From the NCBI GenBank assembly GCA_021199975.1, contig JAJQHF010000114.1, positions 1-12,383 of the forward strand: a stretch of 12,383 nt of DNA, given 5' to 3'. The notes below the pieces were generated by a model that saw only the letters and a list, made by a program, of their open reading frames with translations, had not been told where the DNA came from and made no database searches. The DNA comes from Candidatus Gastranaerophilales bacterium (lineage in GTDB: Bacteria > Cyanobacteriota > Vampirovibrionia > Gastranaerophilales > Gastranaerophilaceae). A program made the translations under genes and the position numbers. Shown here in pieces: positions 6,246-12,383 of this stretch (positions within the stretch are counted from its first letter, which is position 1; every line of letters begins with the position of its first letter).

Positions 6246-6359
6246 TGCGGAAAAAACAAAAAAATGACAATTTTTTGTGCAAAGGGAATTTCAAAAAGCA
6301 CACAACCTGTATCGAAACCGTTTTCAGGAGTCTGCGAAAAAAATTTTAATTTTTCCGCA
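6246..6359 (+). promoter_or_regulatory. Spacer between lpxD and the repeat-protein gene, with competing inverted repeats
   Basis: The 250-base divergent spacer holds no gene. TTTTTCCGCA at 6350-6359 can pair perfectly with TGCGGAAAAA at 6246-6255, or locally, with one bulge, with TGCGAAAAA at 6333-6341. A separate AT-rich stem pairs 6256-6263 with 6271-6278. These could form alternative structures in a leader of the plus-strand gene, but I see no convincing promoter to place its start. The stems are A/T rich and may be chance in this composition. Confidence 0.25.
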
Positions 6360-6426
6360 AACTTAAATAGCAAAAAATAATTTTAGGTGTTTTATATTTA
6401 TGTCGATATTAAGAAAGGAAAAAATT

Positions 6427-7815
6427 ATGAATATTAGTCCCGTTACCGTAAATGTAAAAAGTTATGCTTGCAATAATTTCTCCAAGCAAGCGGAAAGAAC
6501 TTGTTCATCTAATCCAATTCAACAAACGGCACAGGAAAGCTCAACGCAAAAACTAAATATAAATAATGTTCAAAGTAAATTGAATATTTCATTCAGAGGC
6601 GAAGTAAATCCCGATTCAGAAAAAACTCAAAACCAAAAACTTTTTGATTTATTAAAACAAATGGATCCTGATAAAACGAACAAAGCTGTTAAAGAGACAC
6701 ACAAGGAAACAATAGATGATTGCAGACGGGAGTTAAGAAGATGCAGTCGTTACGAAGAACCATTAGAATGCAGAGAAATGTCCTCCTCTTATATGAAGAA
6801 AATAGCTAAAAATATTCCTGATGAATTTGAAGAGGCTATATTATTGCAGGATAAAGACGGGAACAGCGGTTTTCACCACGAGTTCGATTATGATGATTTA
6901 AATAAAATAGCCCTGGCTCAACCTCAAGTATTCAGTAAAGCTCTGCTTCTCCAAAATCAAAAAGGTGAAACTCCGGTACATATGCTGTCTCATTTTTATA
7001 CTCCCTATGACTACGAAAAAATGAAGTTAATAGAGGATACAGCGCCTGATGCGTTTGGAGAAGCTTTAACAATGCAGGATAAAGACGGAAATACTCCTTT
7101 ACATATAATTGCAGGACAAACCGATAATTGCGGAATTATTATGAATATGAATAAAATGTTAATTATGGCGGAAAAAGCTCCCGAAAAATTCGGAGAAGCA
7201 ATGTTAATCAAAAATAATGAAGGAGATACACCTATACAAATCGTCATTTCCAACCAGAGCAGAGACAAAGATTGTGATAAAAAAATTGGACTTATGTCGA
7301 AATATGCTCCTGAAAAATTAGGTTTATCTTTATTAATTCAAGATAAAAATGGGAATAATATATTACATAAAAATCACAGTCTTAGAAGAATGGAAATTAT
7401 ACAACAAACCGCTCCTGAGAAATTTGAAGAAGCACTGCAGGTTCAAAATAACGACGGAAAAACACCTATTCACAATTTATCCCCATATTATGACAATCAA
7501 TTAGAAATGATTGCGAAAAAAGCACCCAAAGGCTTAGGCAAAGCTATGATAATTCAAGATAAAGAAGGTAAAACACCGCTTCATTATATGAATAAAAAAT
7601 TGGTTGGTATTGCGGCAAAAGCGGCACCGGAGGAATTTAAAAAAGCTATGCTGATCAAAGATGTTAAAGGTAAAACTCCGTTATATTATTATACTAAAAA
7701 TAAAGATATTGATGCTATACTTTCTGCTGCGGAAAATGCACCTGATGAGTTCTCTCAAGCAGCTAATGAAAATAATATCTTTGAAAAAGTTGCAAAATTA
7801 TGTTTAAAGAATTAG
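6427..7815 (+). CDS. Ankyrin-like repeat protein of unknown function
   Basis: The protein has 462 residues from ATG 6427, which is preferred over the in-frame ATG 6400 because AAAGGA lies 7 bases before it. Residues 1-130 are polar and low in structure, with an SFRGE motif at 55-59. Residues 131 to about 445 form eight full repeats and one partial repeat of 34-45 residues. The pattern is AP-(E/D)-x-F-x-x-A-(L/M)-x-(I/L)-Q-(D/N)-(K/N)-(D/E)-G-(N/K)-T-P-(L/I)-H, followed by a helix such as KMLIMAEKA. The DGNTPLH core is that of ankyrin repeats, but the usual GADVN loop is replaced by the PEKFGEA helix. There is no signal peptide or membrane segment. Ankyrin-type proteins bind other proteins, and some are effectors in host-associated bacteria. 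Its partner is unknown, and it stands alone between two operons. Confidence 0.85.
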   Translation: MNISPVTVNVKSYACNNFSKQAERTCSSNPIQQTAQESSTQKLNINNVQSKLNISFRGEVNPDSEKTQNQKLFDLLKQMDPDKTNKAVKETHKETIDDCRRELRRCSRYEEPLECREMSSSYMKKIAKNIPDEFEEAILLQDKDGNSGFHHEFDYDDLNKIALAQPQVFSKALLLQNQKGETPVHMLSHFYTPYDYEKMKLIEDTAPDAFGEALTMQDKDGNTPLHIIAGQTDNCGIIMNMNKMLIMAEKAPEKFGEAMLIKNNEGDTPIQIVISNQSRDKDCDKKIGLMSKYAPEKLGLSLLIQDKNGNNILHKNHSLRRMEIIQQTAPEKFEEALQVQNNDGKTPIHNLSPYYDNQLEMIAKKAPKGLGKAMIIQDKEGKTPLHYMNKKLVGIAAKAAPEEFKKAMLIKDVKGKTPLYYYTKNKDIDAILSAAENAPDEFSQAANENNIFEKVAKLCLKN

Positions 7816-7840
7816 ACTCTTTTAAAGCAATAAACATTTA

Positions 7841-7867
7841 ATCAAGTGTCAAATTCTGCCGTCGGCT
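7841..7867. repeat. Dispersed short repeat, copy 1
   Basis: These 27 bases match 11883-11909 at 23 positions and share an exact AGTGTCAAATTC core followed by GCCG..GGCT. Both copies lie on the same strand, shortly after the stop of a plus-strand gene. On the minus strand both copies read P-(T/A)-A-E-F-D-T in one frame, so a remnant of coding sequence is possible. Confidence 0.5.
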
Positions 7868-7895
7868 CCTTGCCCGCAATTAAATTAAAAGTATC

Positions 7896-7930
7896 TATAA
7901 AGAGAGGGGTGTAACATTCCTCTCTTTATA
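7896..7930. terminator. Bidirectional stem-loop between convergent genes
   Basis: A perfect 12-bp stem, TATAAAGAGAGG (7896-7907) with CCTCTCTTTATA (7919-7930), encloses an 11-base loop. It lies 80 bases after the ankyrin-like gene and 37 bases after the end of dtd, between two converging transcription units. T-runs on both sides are imperfect (TTTTAATTT on the minus side), so termination is probable but may be partial. Confidence 0.7.
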
Positions 7931-7967
7931 ATTAAATATCAGTATTATTTTACTCCGGCAATTTAAC

Positions 7968-8408
7968 TTATGGAGCATTCATAATAAAAGTAACCGGTCC
8001 GTCATTTAACAGCCCGACTTCCATGTGTGCGCCGAATTCCCCTGTTTTAACGGGAATATTATGTTCTTTTACTTTATCAATAAAGTATTTATACATTCTG
8101 TTTGCCTCTTCGGGCGGCATTGCATTATCAAAACTCGGACGTGTACCTTTCTTTGTATCGGCACATAATGTAAATTGAGAAACAATAAGCATTTCTCCTC
8201 TTATATCTTTTATGGATAAATTCATTTTCCCGTTTTCATCGGAAAAACATCTTAGTACGGATATTTTATTTGCAAGCCAATCAGCCTGTTCAATACTGTC
8301 ACCCTTTTCAGCGCCAAATAAAACCAAAAATCCTTGATTTATTGAACTGAATACATCATTATCTATAGTAACAGACGCATTTTTTACTCTTTGTATTACT
8401 AACTTCAT
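7968..8408 (-). CDS. dtd: D-aminoacyl-tRNA deacylase
   Basis: Dtd hydrolyses D-amino acids (and glycine on tRNA-Ala) wrongly attached to tRNA, keeping them out of proteins. The 146 residues match the family length. The two hallmark motifs that form the active site across the dimer are present: SQFTLCADTKKGTRPSF (77-93) and the Gly-Pro motif in NDGPVTF (135-141), where Gly137-Pro138 is expected to be the cis peptide that rejects L-amino acids. Its ATG directly follows the ridA stop codon with no gap, so it should be translated from the gyrA-ridA transcript. It is the last gene before a stem-loop terminator. Confidence 0.97.
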   Translation of the reverse strand: MKLVIQRVKNASVTIDNDVFSSINQGFLVLFGAEKGDSIEQADWLANKISVLRCFSDENGKMNLSIKDIRGEMLIVSQFTLCADTKKGTRPSFDNAMPPEEANRMYKYFIDKVKEHNIPVKTGEFGAHMEVGLLNDGPVTFIMNAP

Positions 8409-8783
8409 TTACTTAACCGCAATAACCTCGATTTCGACAAGCGCACCTTTAGGAAGCTCTTTAACGGCAGCACATGAGCGTGCAGGTTTGGAAATAAAAG
8501 CTTTTTCGTATAAACCGTTAAATACAGTAAAATCTTTTATATCTGCAAGAAAACATGTTGTTTTAACTACGTCATCATATGTATATCCTGCCGCTGATAA
8601 TAAGCCTTCTATATTTTTGATAATTAAAGAAGTTTGTTCCTCAATACCGCCATTTATAAATTCATTTGTTTCAGGATTAATGGCAATCTGCCCGGAACAA
8701 TACAAAGTATTTCCGCACAAATATGCTTGTGAATAAGGTCCGATTGCTTTTGGCGCTCTATCTGTAGAAATAATTTTATTCAT
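8409..8783 (-). CDS. ridA: RidA family reactive enamine/imine deaminase
   Basis: RidA hydrolyses reactive 2-aminoacrylate and related imines released by pyridoxal-phosphate enzymes such as threonine/serine dehydratase. The 124 residues carry the family signature: STDRAPKAIGPYSQA at the start, CSGQIAINP, and PARSCAAVKELPKGALVEIE at the end. Arg102, which holds the substrate carboxylate, and Glu117, expected to position the water, keep the normal spacing of 15, and Cys104 is conserved. The protein forms a trimer in known members. The ATG lies inside the gyrA 3' end (8-base overlap). AGGAGAG within the last gyrA codons provides the ribosome site about 10 bases upstream, so its expression is tied to gyrA. 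Confidence 0.95.
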   Translation of the reverse strand: MNKIISTDRAPKAIGPYSQAYLCGNTLYCSGQIAINPETNEFINGGIEEQTSLIIKNIEGLLSAAGYTYDDVVKTTCFLADIKDFTVFNGLYEKAFISKPARSCAAVKELPKGALVEIEVIAVK

Positions 8784-11322
8784 TATTATCTAACTCTCCT
8801 AATTTATTTTGTACAGCTTCTTCAACATTTTGCATTATTGCTTCTTCCGTATTTGAGGATTTTGTATCAGTAACAACAATTTTATTAACAGCCATAACGG
8901 AATCATTTTCCATCAAGTTTTGAATTCTTACGCCCGTTGCGGGTCTGCCCTGTCTTGATATATCACTTGCTTTAATTCTTGAAACTATACCGTTTTGAGT
9001 TACAACCATAATTTCATCATTTTCTTCCACAACAGTTAATGCAACCAATCTTGAGGAAGCTGATTTAAATTTGGTTGCAATCAGACCTATACCGCCTCTG
9101 TTTTGAGCTCTAAACTCTGACATTTTAGAACGTTTGCCAAATCCGTCAGATGTTACAACGAGTAAATCAGCGTCAAAGTTTCTCGGGATAATATCACATC
9201 CTATAATAGTATCAGAAGCTCTTAATTTCATTGAATTTACACCTCTTGCGCTTCTGCCGAGCGGTCTTAAATCATCAATTGCAAACCTTATTGCCATACC
9301 GCAGCTTGTTGCAATAAATACTTCATCAGTATTATTAGCCTGTTTTACCCAATTAAGAGTATCTCCCTCTTCTAAGCCTATAGCAATAATACCGTTCTTT
9401 CTGATAGATGCAAAGTTATCAAGCCCTATTCTCTTTATATAACCTTTTTTTGTAAGCATAATCAAGTTTGAATCAGGCGCAAAATTTGATACGGGAACTA
9501 CGGCGGTAATTTGTTCATCCTGTTCAATAGGAAGAACATTTATAATAGGAAGTCCTTTTGCCTGCCTTGAACCTTCAGGGAAGTCATAAACATTCAAACT
9601 GTAGACAGTTCCTTTGGTTGAGAAGAATAATACTTTATCGTGCATCATTGCAGTAAAGAAATGACCCACATCATCATCTTCTTTGGTCTTAATTCCTCCT
9701 TTACCCCTTGTTGCACGATTTTGACGTTCAAATACATCAAGTGAAATACGTTTAATATATCCTTGTCTTGTAATAAATACAGCCATAGGAACATTAGGAG
9801 TTAAATCCTCAATTGTCATTTCATCAGCTTCAGGCAAAATTTGAGTTTTTCTGTCATCTCCGTATTTTTCCCTGTCTTCATTTAATTCCGTTTTTATTAC
9901 AGCCAAAACCTTATTTCTGTCGGCAAGAAGTTCTTCGTATTCCTGAATTTTACGTTTTAATTCTTCATATTCGGCTTTAATTTTATCTTGTTCCAAGCCT
10001 GTCAAACGTCTTAACTGCATTTCCAATATTGCATTTGCCTGATCAACATCCAAACCAAATTTTGACATTAAACCTATTCGTGCCTCATCAGCGGTTTTCG
10101 ACTTTTTAATTAATTCTATAACATCATCAAGGCTTGCCAGAGCAATTAATAAACCTTCTAAAATATGCGCTCTCATTTTTGCTTTTTTTAGGAAAAATAA
10201 AGTTCTTCTTGTAATAATCTCAACCCTGTGTTCAATAAATTCATTAAGAACTTCAAGTAAATTCATTAATCTTGGCTGCTGACCGACGAGGGCAAGCATA
10301 TTAACCCCGAAAGTAGCGGTTAATTGAGTAAATTTATATAAATTATTTCTTACCACATCAGGTTTTGCATCACGTTTTAATTCAATAACAATACGCATTC
10401 CGTCACGGTCTGATTCATCACGAATATCGGAAATTCCTTCAATTTTTTTATCTCTGACAAGTTCTGCAATTTTTGTAATTAAAACAGCTTTGTTGACCTG
10501 ATAGGGAATTTCAGATATAACAATAGCCGTTCTTGATTGGCGGCCTCCGCCTGCGGGAATTTCTTCAAAGGTTGATATAGCCGACATTTTAATTGAGCCT
10601 CTGCCTGTCATGTAAGCTTTTCTTATTTCGGATACACCTATTATACTTGCACCGGTCGGGAAATCCGGACCTTTTATATAGTGCATTAATTCATCAACCG
10701 TTAAATTCGGATTATCAATTAATGCAATTGTTCCGTCTACAATTTCGCATAAATTATGCGGCGGTACATTTGTTGCCATGCCGACGGCAATACCTGAAAC
10801 TCCGTTTAATAATAACATCGGTAATCTTACGGGAAGTACGGACGGCTCTTCTAATGAACCGTCAAAGTTCGGTACAAAGTCAACCGTTTCGCAATCAATG
10901 TCAGCAAGCATTGAAGTTGTAATTTTGTGCATTCTTGCTTCGGTATACCTCATTGCAGCCGCTCCGTCGCCATCTACAGAACCGAAATTTCCATGCCCGT
11001 CAACTGTAAGATACCTTGTAGAAAAATCCTGCGCCATTCTGACCAAAGATTCATAAACTGCAGTATCACCATGGGGGTGGTATTTACCTAAAACTTCACC
11101 GACAATTCTTGCACATTTCTTAAACGGTTTATCAGGCGACATCCCGAGTTCATTCATAGCAAATAAAATACGTCTGTGAACAGGCTTTAAACCGTCACGA
11201 ACATCAGGAAGCGCACGTCCTATTATAACAGACATTGCATAATCTATATAACACTGCTTCATTTGCTCACGTATATTAACCGGAACAATTTTTCCGTCTT
11301 CAAAAAAATTCTGTTGAGCCAA
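8776..11322 (-). CDS. gyrA: DNA gyrase subunit A
   Basis: GyrA cuts and rejoins DNA as part of the A2B2 gyrase that introduces negative supercoils. Of the 848 residues, about 1-500 form the breakage-reunion domain with catalytic Tyr126 in AMRYTEARM and the quinolone-determining stretch HPHGDTAVYESLVRMAQ (82-98). Thr87 and Glu91 occupy the E. coli Ser83 and Asp87 positions; both are natural variants elsewhere, so resistance cannot be inferred. The C-terminal beta-pinwheel (about 505-815) has six GyrA-type repeats. The GyrA box, normally QRRGGKG, reads QNRATRGKGG (534-543). A box-like QNRGGIG appears later, at 740-746. The start codon is TTG, supported by AAGGGG (6-7 bases upstream) and by the conserved beginning. 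A topoisomerase IV subunit is the less likely alternative. Confidence 0.93.
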   Translation of the reverse strand: MAQQNFFEDGKIVPVNIREQMKQCYIDYAMSVIIGRALPDVRDGLKPVHRRILFAMNELGMSPDKPFKKCARIVGEVLGKYHPHGDTAVYESLVRMAQDFSTRYLTVDGHGNFGSVDGDGAAAMRYTEARMHKITTSMLADIDCETVDFVPNFDGSLEEPSVLPVRLPMLLLNGVSGIAVGMATNVPPHNLCEIVDGTIALIDNPNLTVDELMHYIKGPDFPTGASIIGVSEIRKAYMTGRGSIKMSAISTFEEIPAGGGRQSRTAIVISEIPYQVNKAVLITKIAELVRDKKIEGISDIRDESDRDGMRIVIELKRDAKPDVVRNNLYKFTQLTATFGVNMLALVGQQPRLMNLLEVLNEFIEHRVEIITRRTLFFLKKAKMRAHILEGLLIALASLDDVIELIKKSKTADEARIGLMSKFGLDVDQANAILEMQLRRLTGLEQDKIKAEYEELKRKIQEYEELLADRNKVLAVIKTELNEDREKYGDDRKTQILPEADEMTIEDLTPNVPMAVFITRQGYIKRISLDVFERQNRATRGKGGIKTKEDDDVGHFFTAMMHDKVLFFSTKGTVYSLNVYDFPEGSRQAKGLPIINVLPIEQDEQITAVVPVSNFAPDSNLIMLTKKGYIKRIGLDNFASIRKNGIIAIGLEEGDTLNWVKQANNTDEVFIATSCGMAIRFAIDDLRPLGRSARGVNSMKLRASDTIIGCDIIPRNFDADLLVVTSDGFGKRSKMSEFRAQNRGGIGLIATKFKSASSRLVALTVVEENDEIMVVTQNGIVSRIKASDISRQGRPATGVRIQNLMENDSVMAVNKIVVTDTKSSNTEEAIMQNVEEAVQNKLGELDNNE

Positions 11323-11363
11323 AATACTACCCCTTTATAAAATCATTATTATCTCTCACTACA

Positions 11364-11379
11364 AGTGTATACTTACACT
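11364..11379. promoter_or_regulatory. Palindrome upstream of gyrA
   Basis: AGTGTATACTTACACT is a perfect 6-bp dyad with a 4-base spacer, 42 bases upstream of the gyrA start. Weak promoter-like elements are nearby (TTACAA and TAAGTA, 17 bases apart, on the minus strand), so the dyad would overlap the promoter. It could be a repressor site or a short stem. No known regulator consensus was recognised. Confidence 0.3.
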
Positions 11380-11580
11380 CATGTCACTTATATTGTAACA
11401 CAAACACACTTTTGAGCAAAGAAAATCAAAGACAGTCGATGATAGAGTGCGGCATAAGATTAAATATTAAAAAATAATTGTTATACAGTTAAGAAATGTA
11501 ACAAAATAAGATATTGATGAATTTGGTAAAAAATAAATGTTTTTATATATATACGGGAATTAAATATTAGGAGACAGAAA

Positions 11581-11817
11581 ATGCAAAATAATTATGTTTA
11601 TTTGTTTGGAGGAGCAAATTCAGGTTCGGGTCTTATACCGATGTTTTCATCTTCAAAAGGCGGAGAAACAGCAGGCAGTGTGGCATGTTCCTCCGGAAAC
11701 GTTTCTGCATTTTCAAGCACCTCATCTTCGGGTGGAGAAACAGCAGGCAGTGTGGCATGTTCCTCCGGAAGCAGCAGTTCATCAAGCGGAGGCGGTTCTT
11801 TTTCTACAATAGCATAA
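11581..11817 (+). CDS. Ser/Gly-rich short peptide with duplicated GGETAGSVACSSG unit
   Basis: This 78-residue peptide has an excellent ribosome site (AGGAG, 7 bases before ATG). An N-terminal part, MQNNYVYLFGGANSGSGLIP, is followed by two copies of GGETAGSVACSSG (residues 27-39 and 51-63) and a Ser/Gly tail ending GGGSFSTIA. The only cysteines are one per repeat. The two copies share 37 identical bases (11662-11698 and 11734-11770), silent positions included, so the duplication is recent or kept by gene conversion. There is no classical signal peptide. A leader followed by repeated Ser/Thr/Cys-rich cores is reminiscent of precursors of modified peptides, but no modifying enzyme or transporter is visible here. 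A structural or surface peptide is equally possible. The function is unknown. A strong terminator follows immediately. Confidence 0.7.
   Translation: MQNNYVYLFGGANSGSGLIPMFSSSKGGETAGSVACSSGNVSAFSSTSSSGGETAGSVACSSGSSSSSSGGGSFSTIA
11659..11770 (+). repeat. Tandem duplication within the Ser/Gly-rich peptide gene
   Basis: Two copies start 72 bases apart (11659-11698 and 11731-11770). They are identical over 37 bases and differ at one base near the left end. A preceding TCATCTTC is also shared, at a 75-base offset, so the unit is about 24-25 codons with a one-codon length difference (SSSKGG against SSSGG). Confidence 0.85.
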
Positions 11818-11823
11818 TTTTAC

Positions 11824-11879
11824 ATATTCAAATAACAAAAAGGTACTTTTTATAAAGTACCTTTTTGTTATTTGAATAT
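11824..11879. terminator. Perfect 26-bp stem-loop after the Ser/Gly-rich peptide gene
   Basis: The arms 11824-11849 and 11854-11879 are exact reverse complements, with a TTAT loop. The inner part, AAAAAGGTACTTT paired with AAAGTACCTTTTT, is a standard intrinsic terminator core with a T-run on the 3' side. The symmetry makes it work in both directions. It starts 7 bases after the stop codon. The stem is far longer than a terminator needs. Confidence 0.8.
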
Positions 11880-11882
11880 TTC

Positions 11883-11909
11883 ATCTAGTGTCAAATTCCG
11901 CCGCAGGCT
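11883..11909. repeat. Dispersed short repeat, copy 2
   Basis: This copy matches 7841-7867 at 23 of 27 bases in the same orientation. It starts 4 bases after the 26-bp stem-loop. In the minus-strand frame it reads RKPAAEFDTR, against KEPTAEFDT followed by a stop in copy 1. Confidence 0.5.
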
Positions 11910-12052
11910 TTCTTTGATTTTGCTACCGGCACAGCCACTACAACTACCTAACGGCTTTGCCGATGGATACAAGCTCAGTCATCCTCGTTTCCACTGCAGT
12001 ACTTCGCTTTATAACACCTTCGGTTTATCGTGAATTTTTTCTCAGACAATTT
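11910..12052. other. Non-coding block, less AT-rich than its surroundings, with small hairpins
   Basis: No gene is supported here. The block is visibly richer in G and C than neighbouring spacers. It contains CGGC-TTT-GCCG (11951-11961), an ACC-TTC-GGT hairpin flanked by pairing ATAA/TTAT, and CAGT...ACTG around 11978-11998. On the minus strand a short open stretch, ETRMTELVSIGKAVR, ends in a stop. It could be the remains of a mobile or repeat element, a 3' region carrying small RNA, or decayed coding sequence. None of these is shown. Confidence 0.35.
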
Positions 12053-12325
12053 TTATTGAGCTTCTTTTATTGAAGCATAACAATCTTTGCAGTAAACTTC
12101 TTTTCCTTCAATCGGTTTAAACGGGACTTTTGTTTGACAGCCGCATTTAGAACATGTTACTTCGTATAGTTTCTTTCTGTTCTTTTGTCTTCTGTTTTTT
12201 CTGCATTCCGGGCAACGCTTTGGCTTATTAACAAGACCTCTTGCTGCATAGAATTCTTGTTCACCCGCTGTGAACACAAACTCACTTCCGCAATCTTCGC
12301 AAATAAGCTTTTCATCTTCGTACAT
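12053..12325 (-). CDS. Small double zinc-ribbon protein
   Basis: The 90-residue protein holds two four-cysteine sites. The first is CEDCGSEFVFTAGEQEFYA with CPECRKNRR (Cys9, Cys12, Cys38, Cys41), the pattern of the zf-trcl 'probable zinc-binding' domain. After a very basic linker (KNRRQKNRKK), the second is CSKCGCQTKVPFKP with YCKDCY (Cys58, Cys61, Cys79, Cys82). Such proteins are common in Chloroflexi, Cyanobacteria-related and candidate-phyla genomes, and their role is not settled. The basic linker suggests contact with nucleic acid, which is inference. The ATG has AAGGAG 9 bases upstream. It converges on the Ser/Gly-rich peptide gene across the non-coding block and stem-loop. Confidence 0.88.
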   Translation of the reverse strand: MYEDEKLICEDCGSEFVFTAGEQEFYAARGLVNKPKRCPECRKNRRQKNRKKLYEVTCSKCGCQTKVPFKPIEGKEVYCKDCYASIKEAQ

Positions 12326-12383
12326 TTTGGTATTCTCCTTAAATTGGGTAATGCTTGTAAATAATTTGCGATAGGAATTAAAA

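Noticed and set aside
6400..6426. Start of the ankyrin-like gene at ATG 6400
   Set aside because: No ribosome site precedes it, whereas ATG 6427 has AAAGGA at good spacing, and that AAAGGA lies inside the nine-codon extension.
9134..9442. Open frames on the plus strand inside gyrA, and similar ones inside the lpx and ridA genes
   Set aside because: They lie antisense to clearly conserved genes and have no recognisable family features.
10976..11076. Quinolone resistance from Thr87 and Glu91 in GyrA
   Set aside because: Both residues occur as natural wild-type states in other bacteria, so resistance does not follow from the sequence.
11659..11770. CRISPR-like array in the two 37-base repeats
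   Set aside because: Only two units, in frame within an open reading frame; this is an internal coding duplication.
11594..11812. Second plus-strand frame open across the Ser/Gly-rich peptide gene
   Set aside because: It is a by-product of the repeated, stop-poor sequence; it has no ribosome site, and the other frame has an excellent one.
11883..12040. CRISPR array or tRNA gene in the structured spacer
   Set aside because: There are no regularly spaced repeats and no cloverleaf with anticodon and T-loop.

Overview
This AT-rich window encodes a Gram-negative cell: it carries four consecutive genes of lipid A and fatty acid synthesis (lpxD, lpxC, fabZ, lpxA). Several details point to a gut-type Gastranaerophilales / 'Melainabacteria' (Vampirovibrionia, non-photosynthetic relatives of Cyanobacteria). 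These are a FTLSE-type pilin with a very short leader and a C-terminal DGW...DYP motif, a small double zinc-ribbon protein, an SFRG motif near the N-terminus of a repeat protein, and a GyrA with NRATRGK in place of the usual GyrA box. This assignment is inferred from family resemblance and was not tested.

Layout. Positions 1-76 hold a truncated second copy of part of the aminopeptidase gene found later in the window. A lone type IV pilin-like gene (204-821, minus) follows. It is transcribed away from a small helix-turn-helix gene (941-1168, plus), and a cluster of TAATCTA half-sites lies between them. The HTH gene ends tail-to-tail, with a 4-base overlap, on the antitoxin gene of a higBA toxin-antitoxin pair (1165-1856, minus). 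That pair sits just downstream of a five-gene minus-strand operon, lpxD-lpxC-fabZ-lpxA-M29 aminopeptidase (6176 to 1893). These genes are tightly packed, and several are translationally coupled.

A plus-strand gene (6427-7815) encodes a cytosol- or effector-like protein made of about nine ankyrin-like repeats of an unusual subtype. It converges, across a stem-loop terminator, on a minus-strand operon gyrA-ridA-dtd (11322 to 7968). That operon joins DNA gyrase subunit A with two small damage-control enzymes, RidA and D-aminoacyl-tRNA deacylase. Upstream of gyrA and divergent from it is a short Ser/Gly-rich peptide gene (11581-11817) with an internal tandem duplication. It is followed by a perfect 26-bp stem-loop and a structured non-coding block. 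The window ends with a small zinc-ribbon gene (12053-12325, minus).

The core genes are ordinary housekeeping genes. The less explained parts are the repeated Ser/Gly peptide with its downstream hairpin and dispersed repeat, the ankyrin-like protein, the altered N-terminal motif of LpxC, the regulatory DNA around the HTH and higBA genes, and the aminopeptidase fragment at the left edge.
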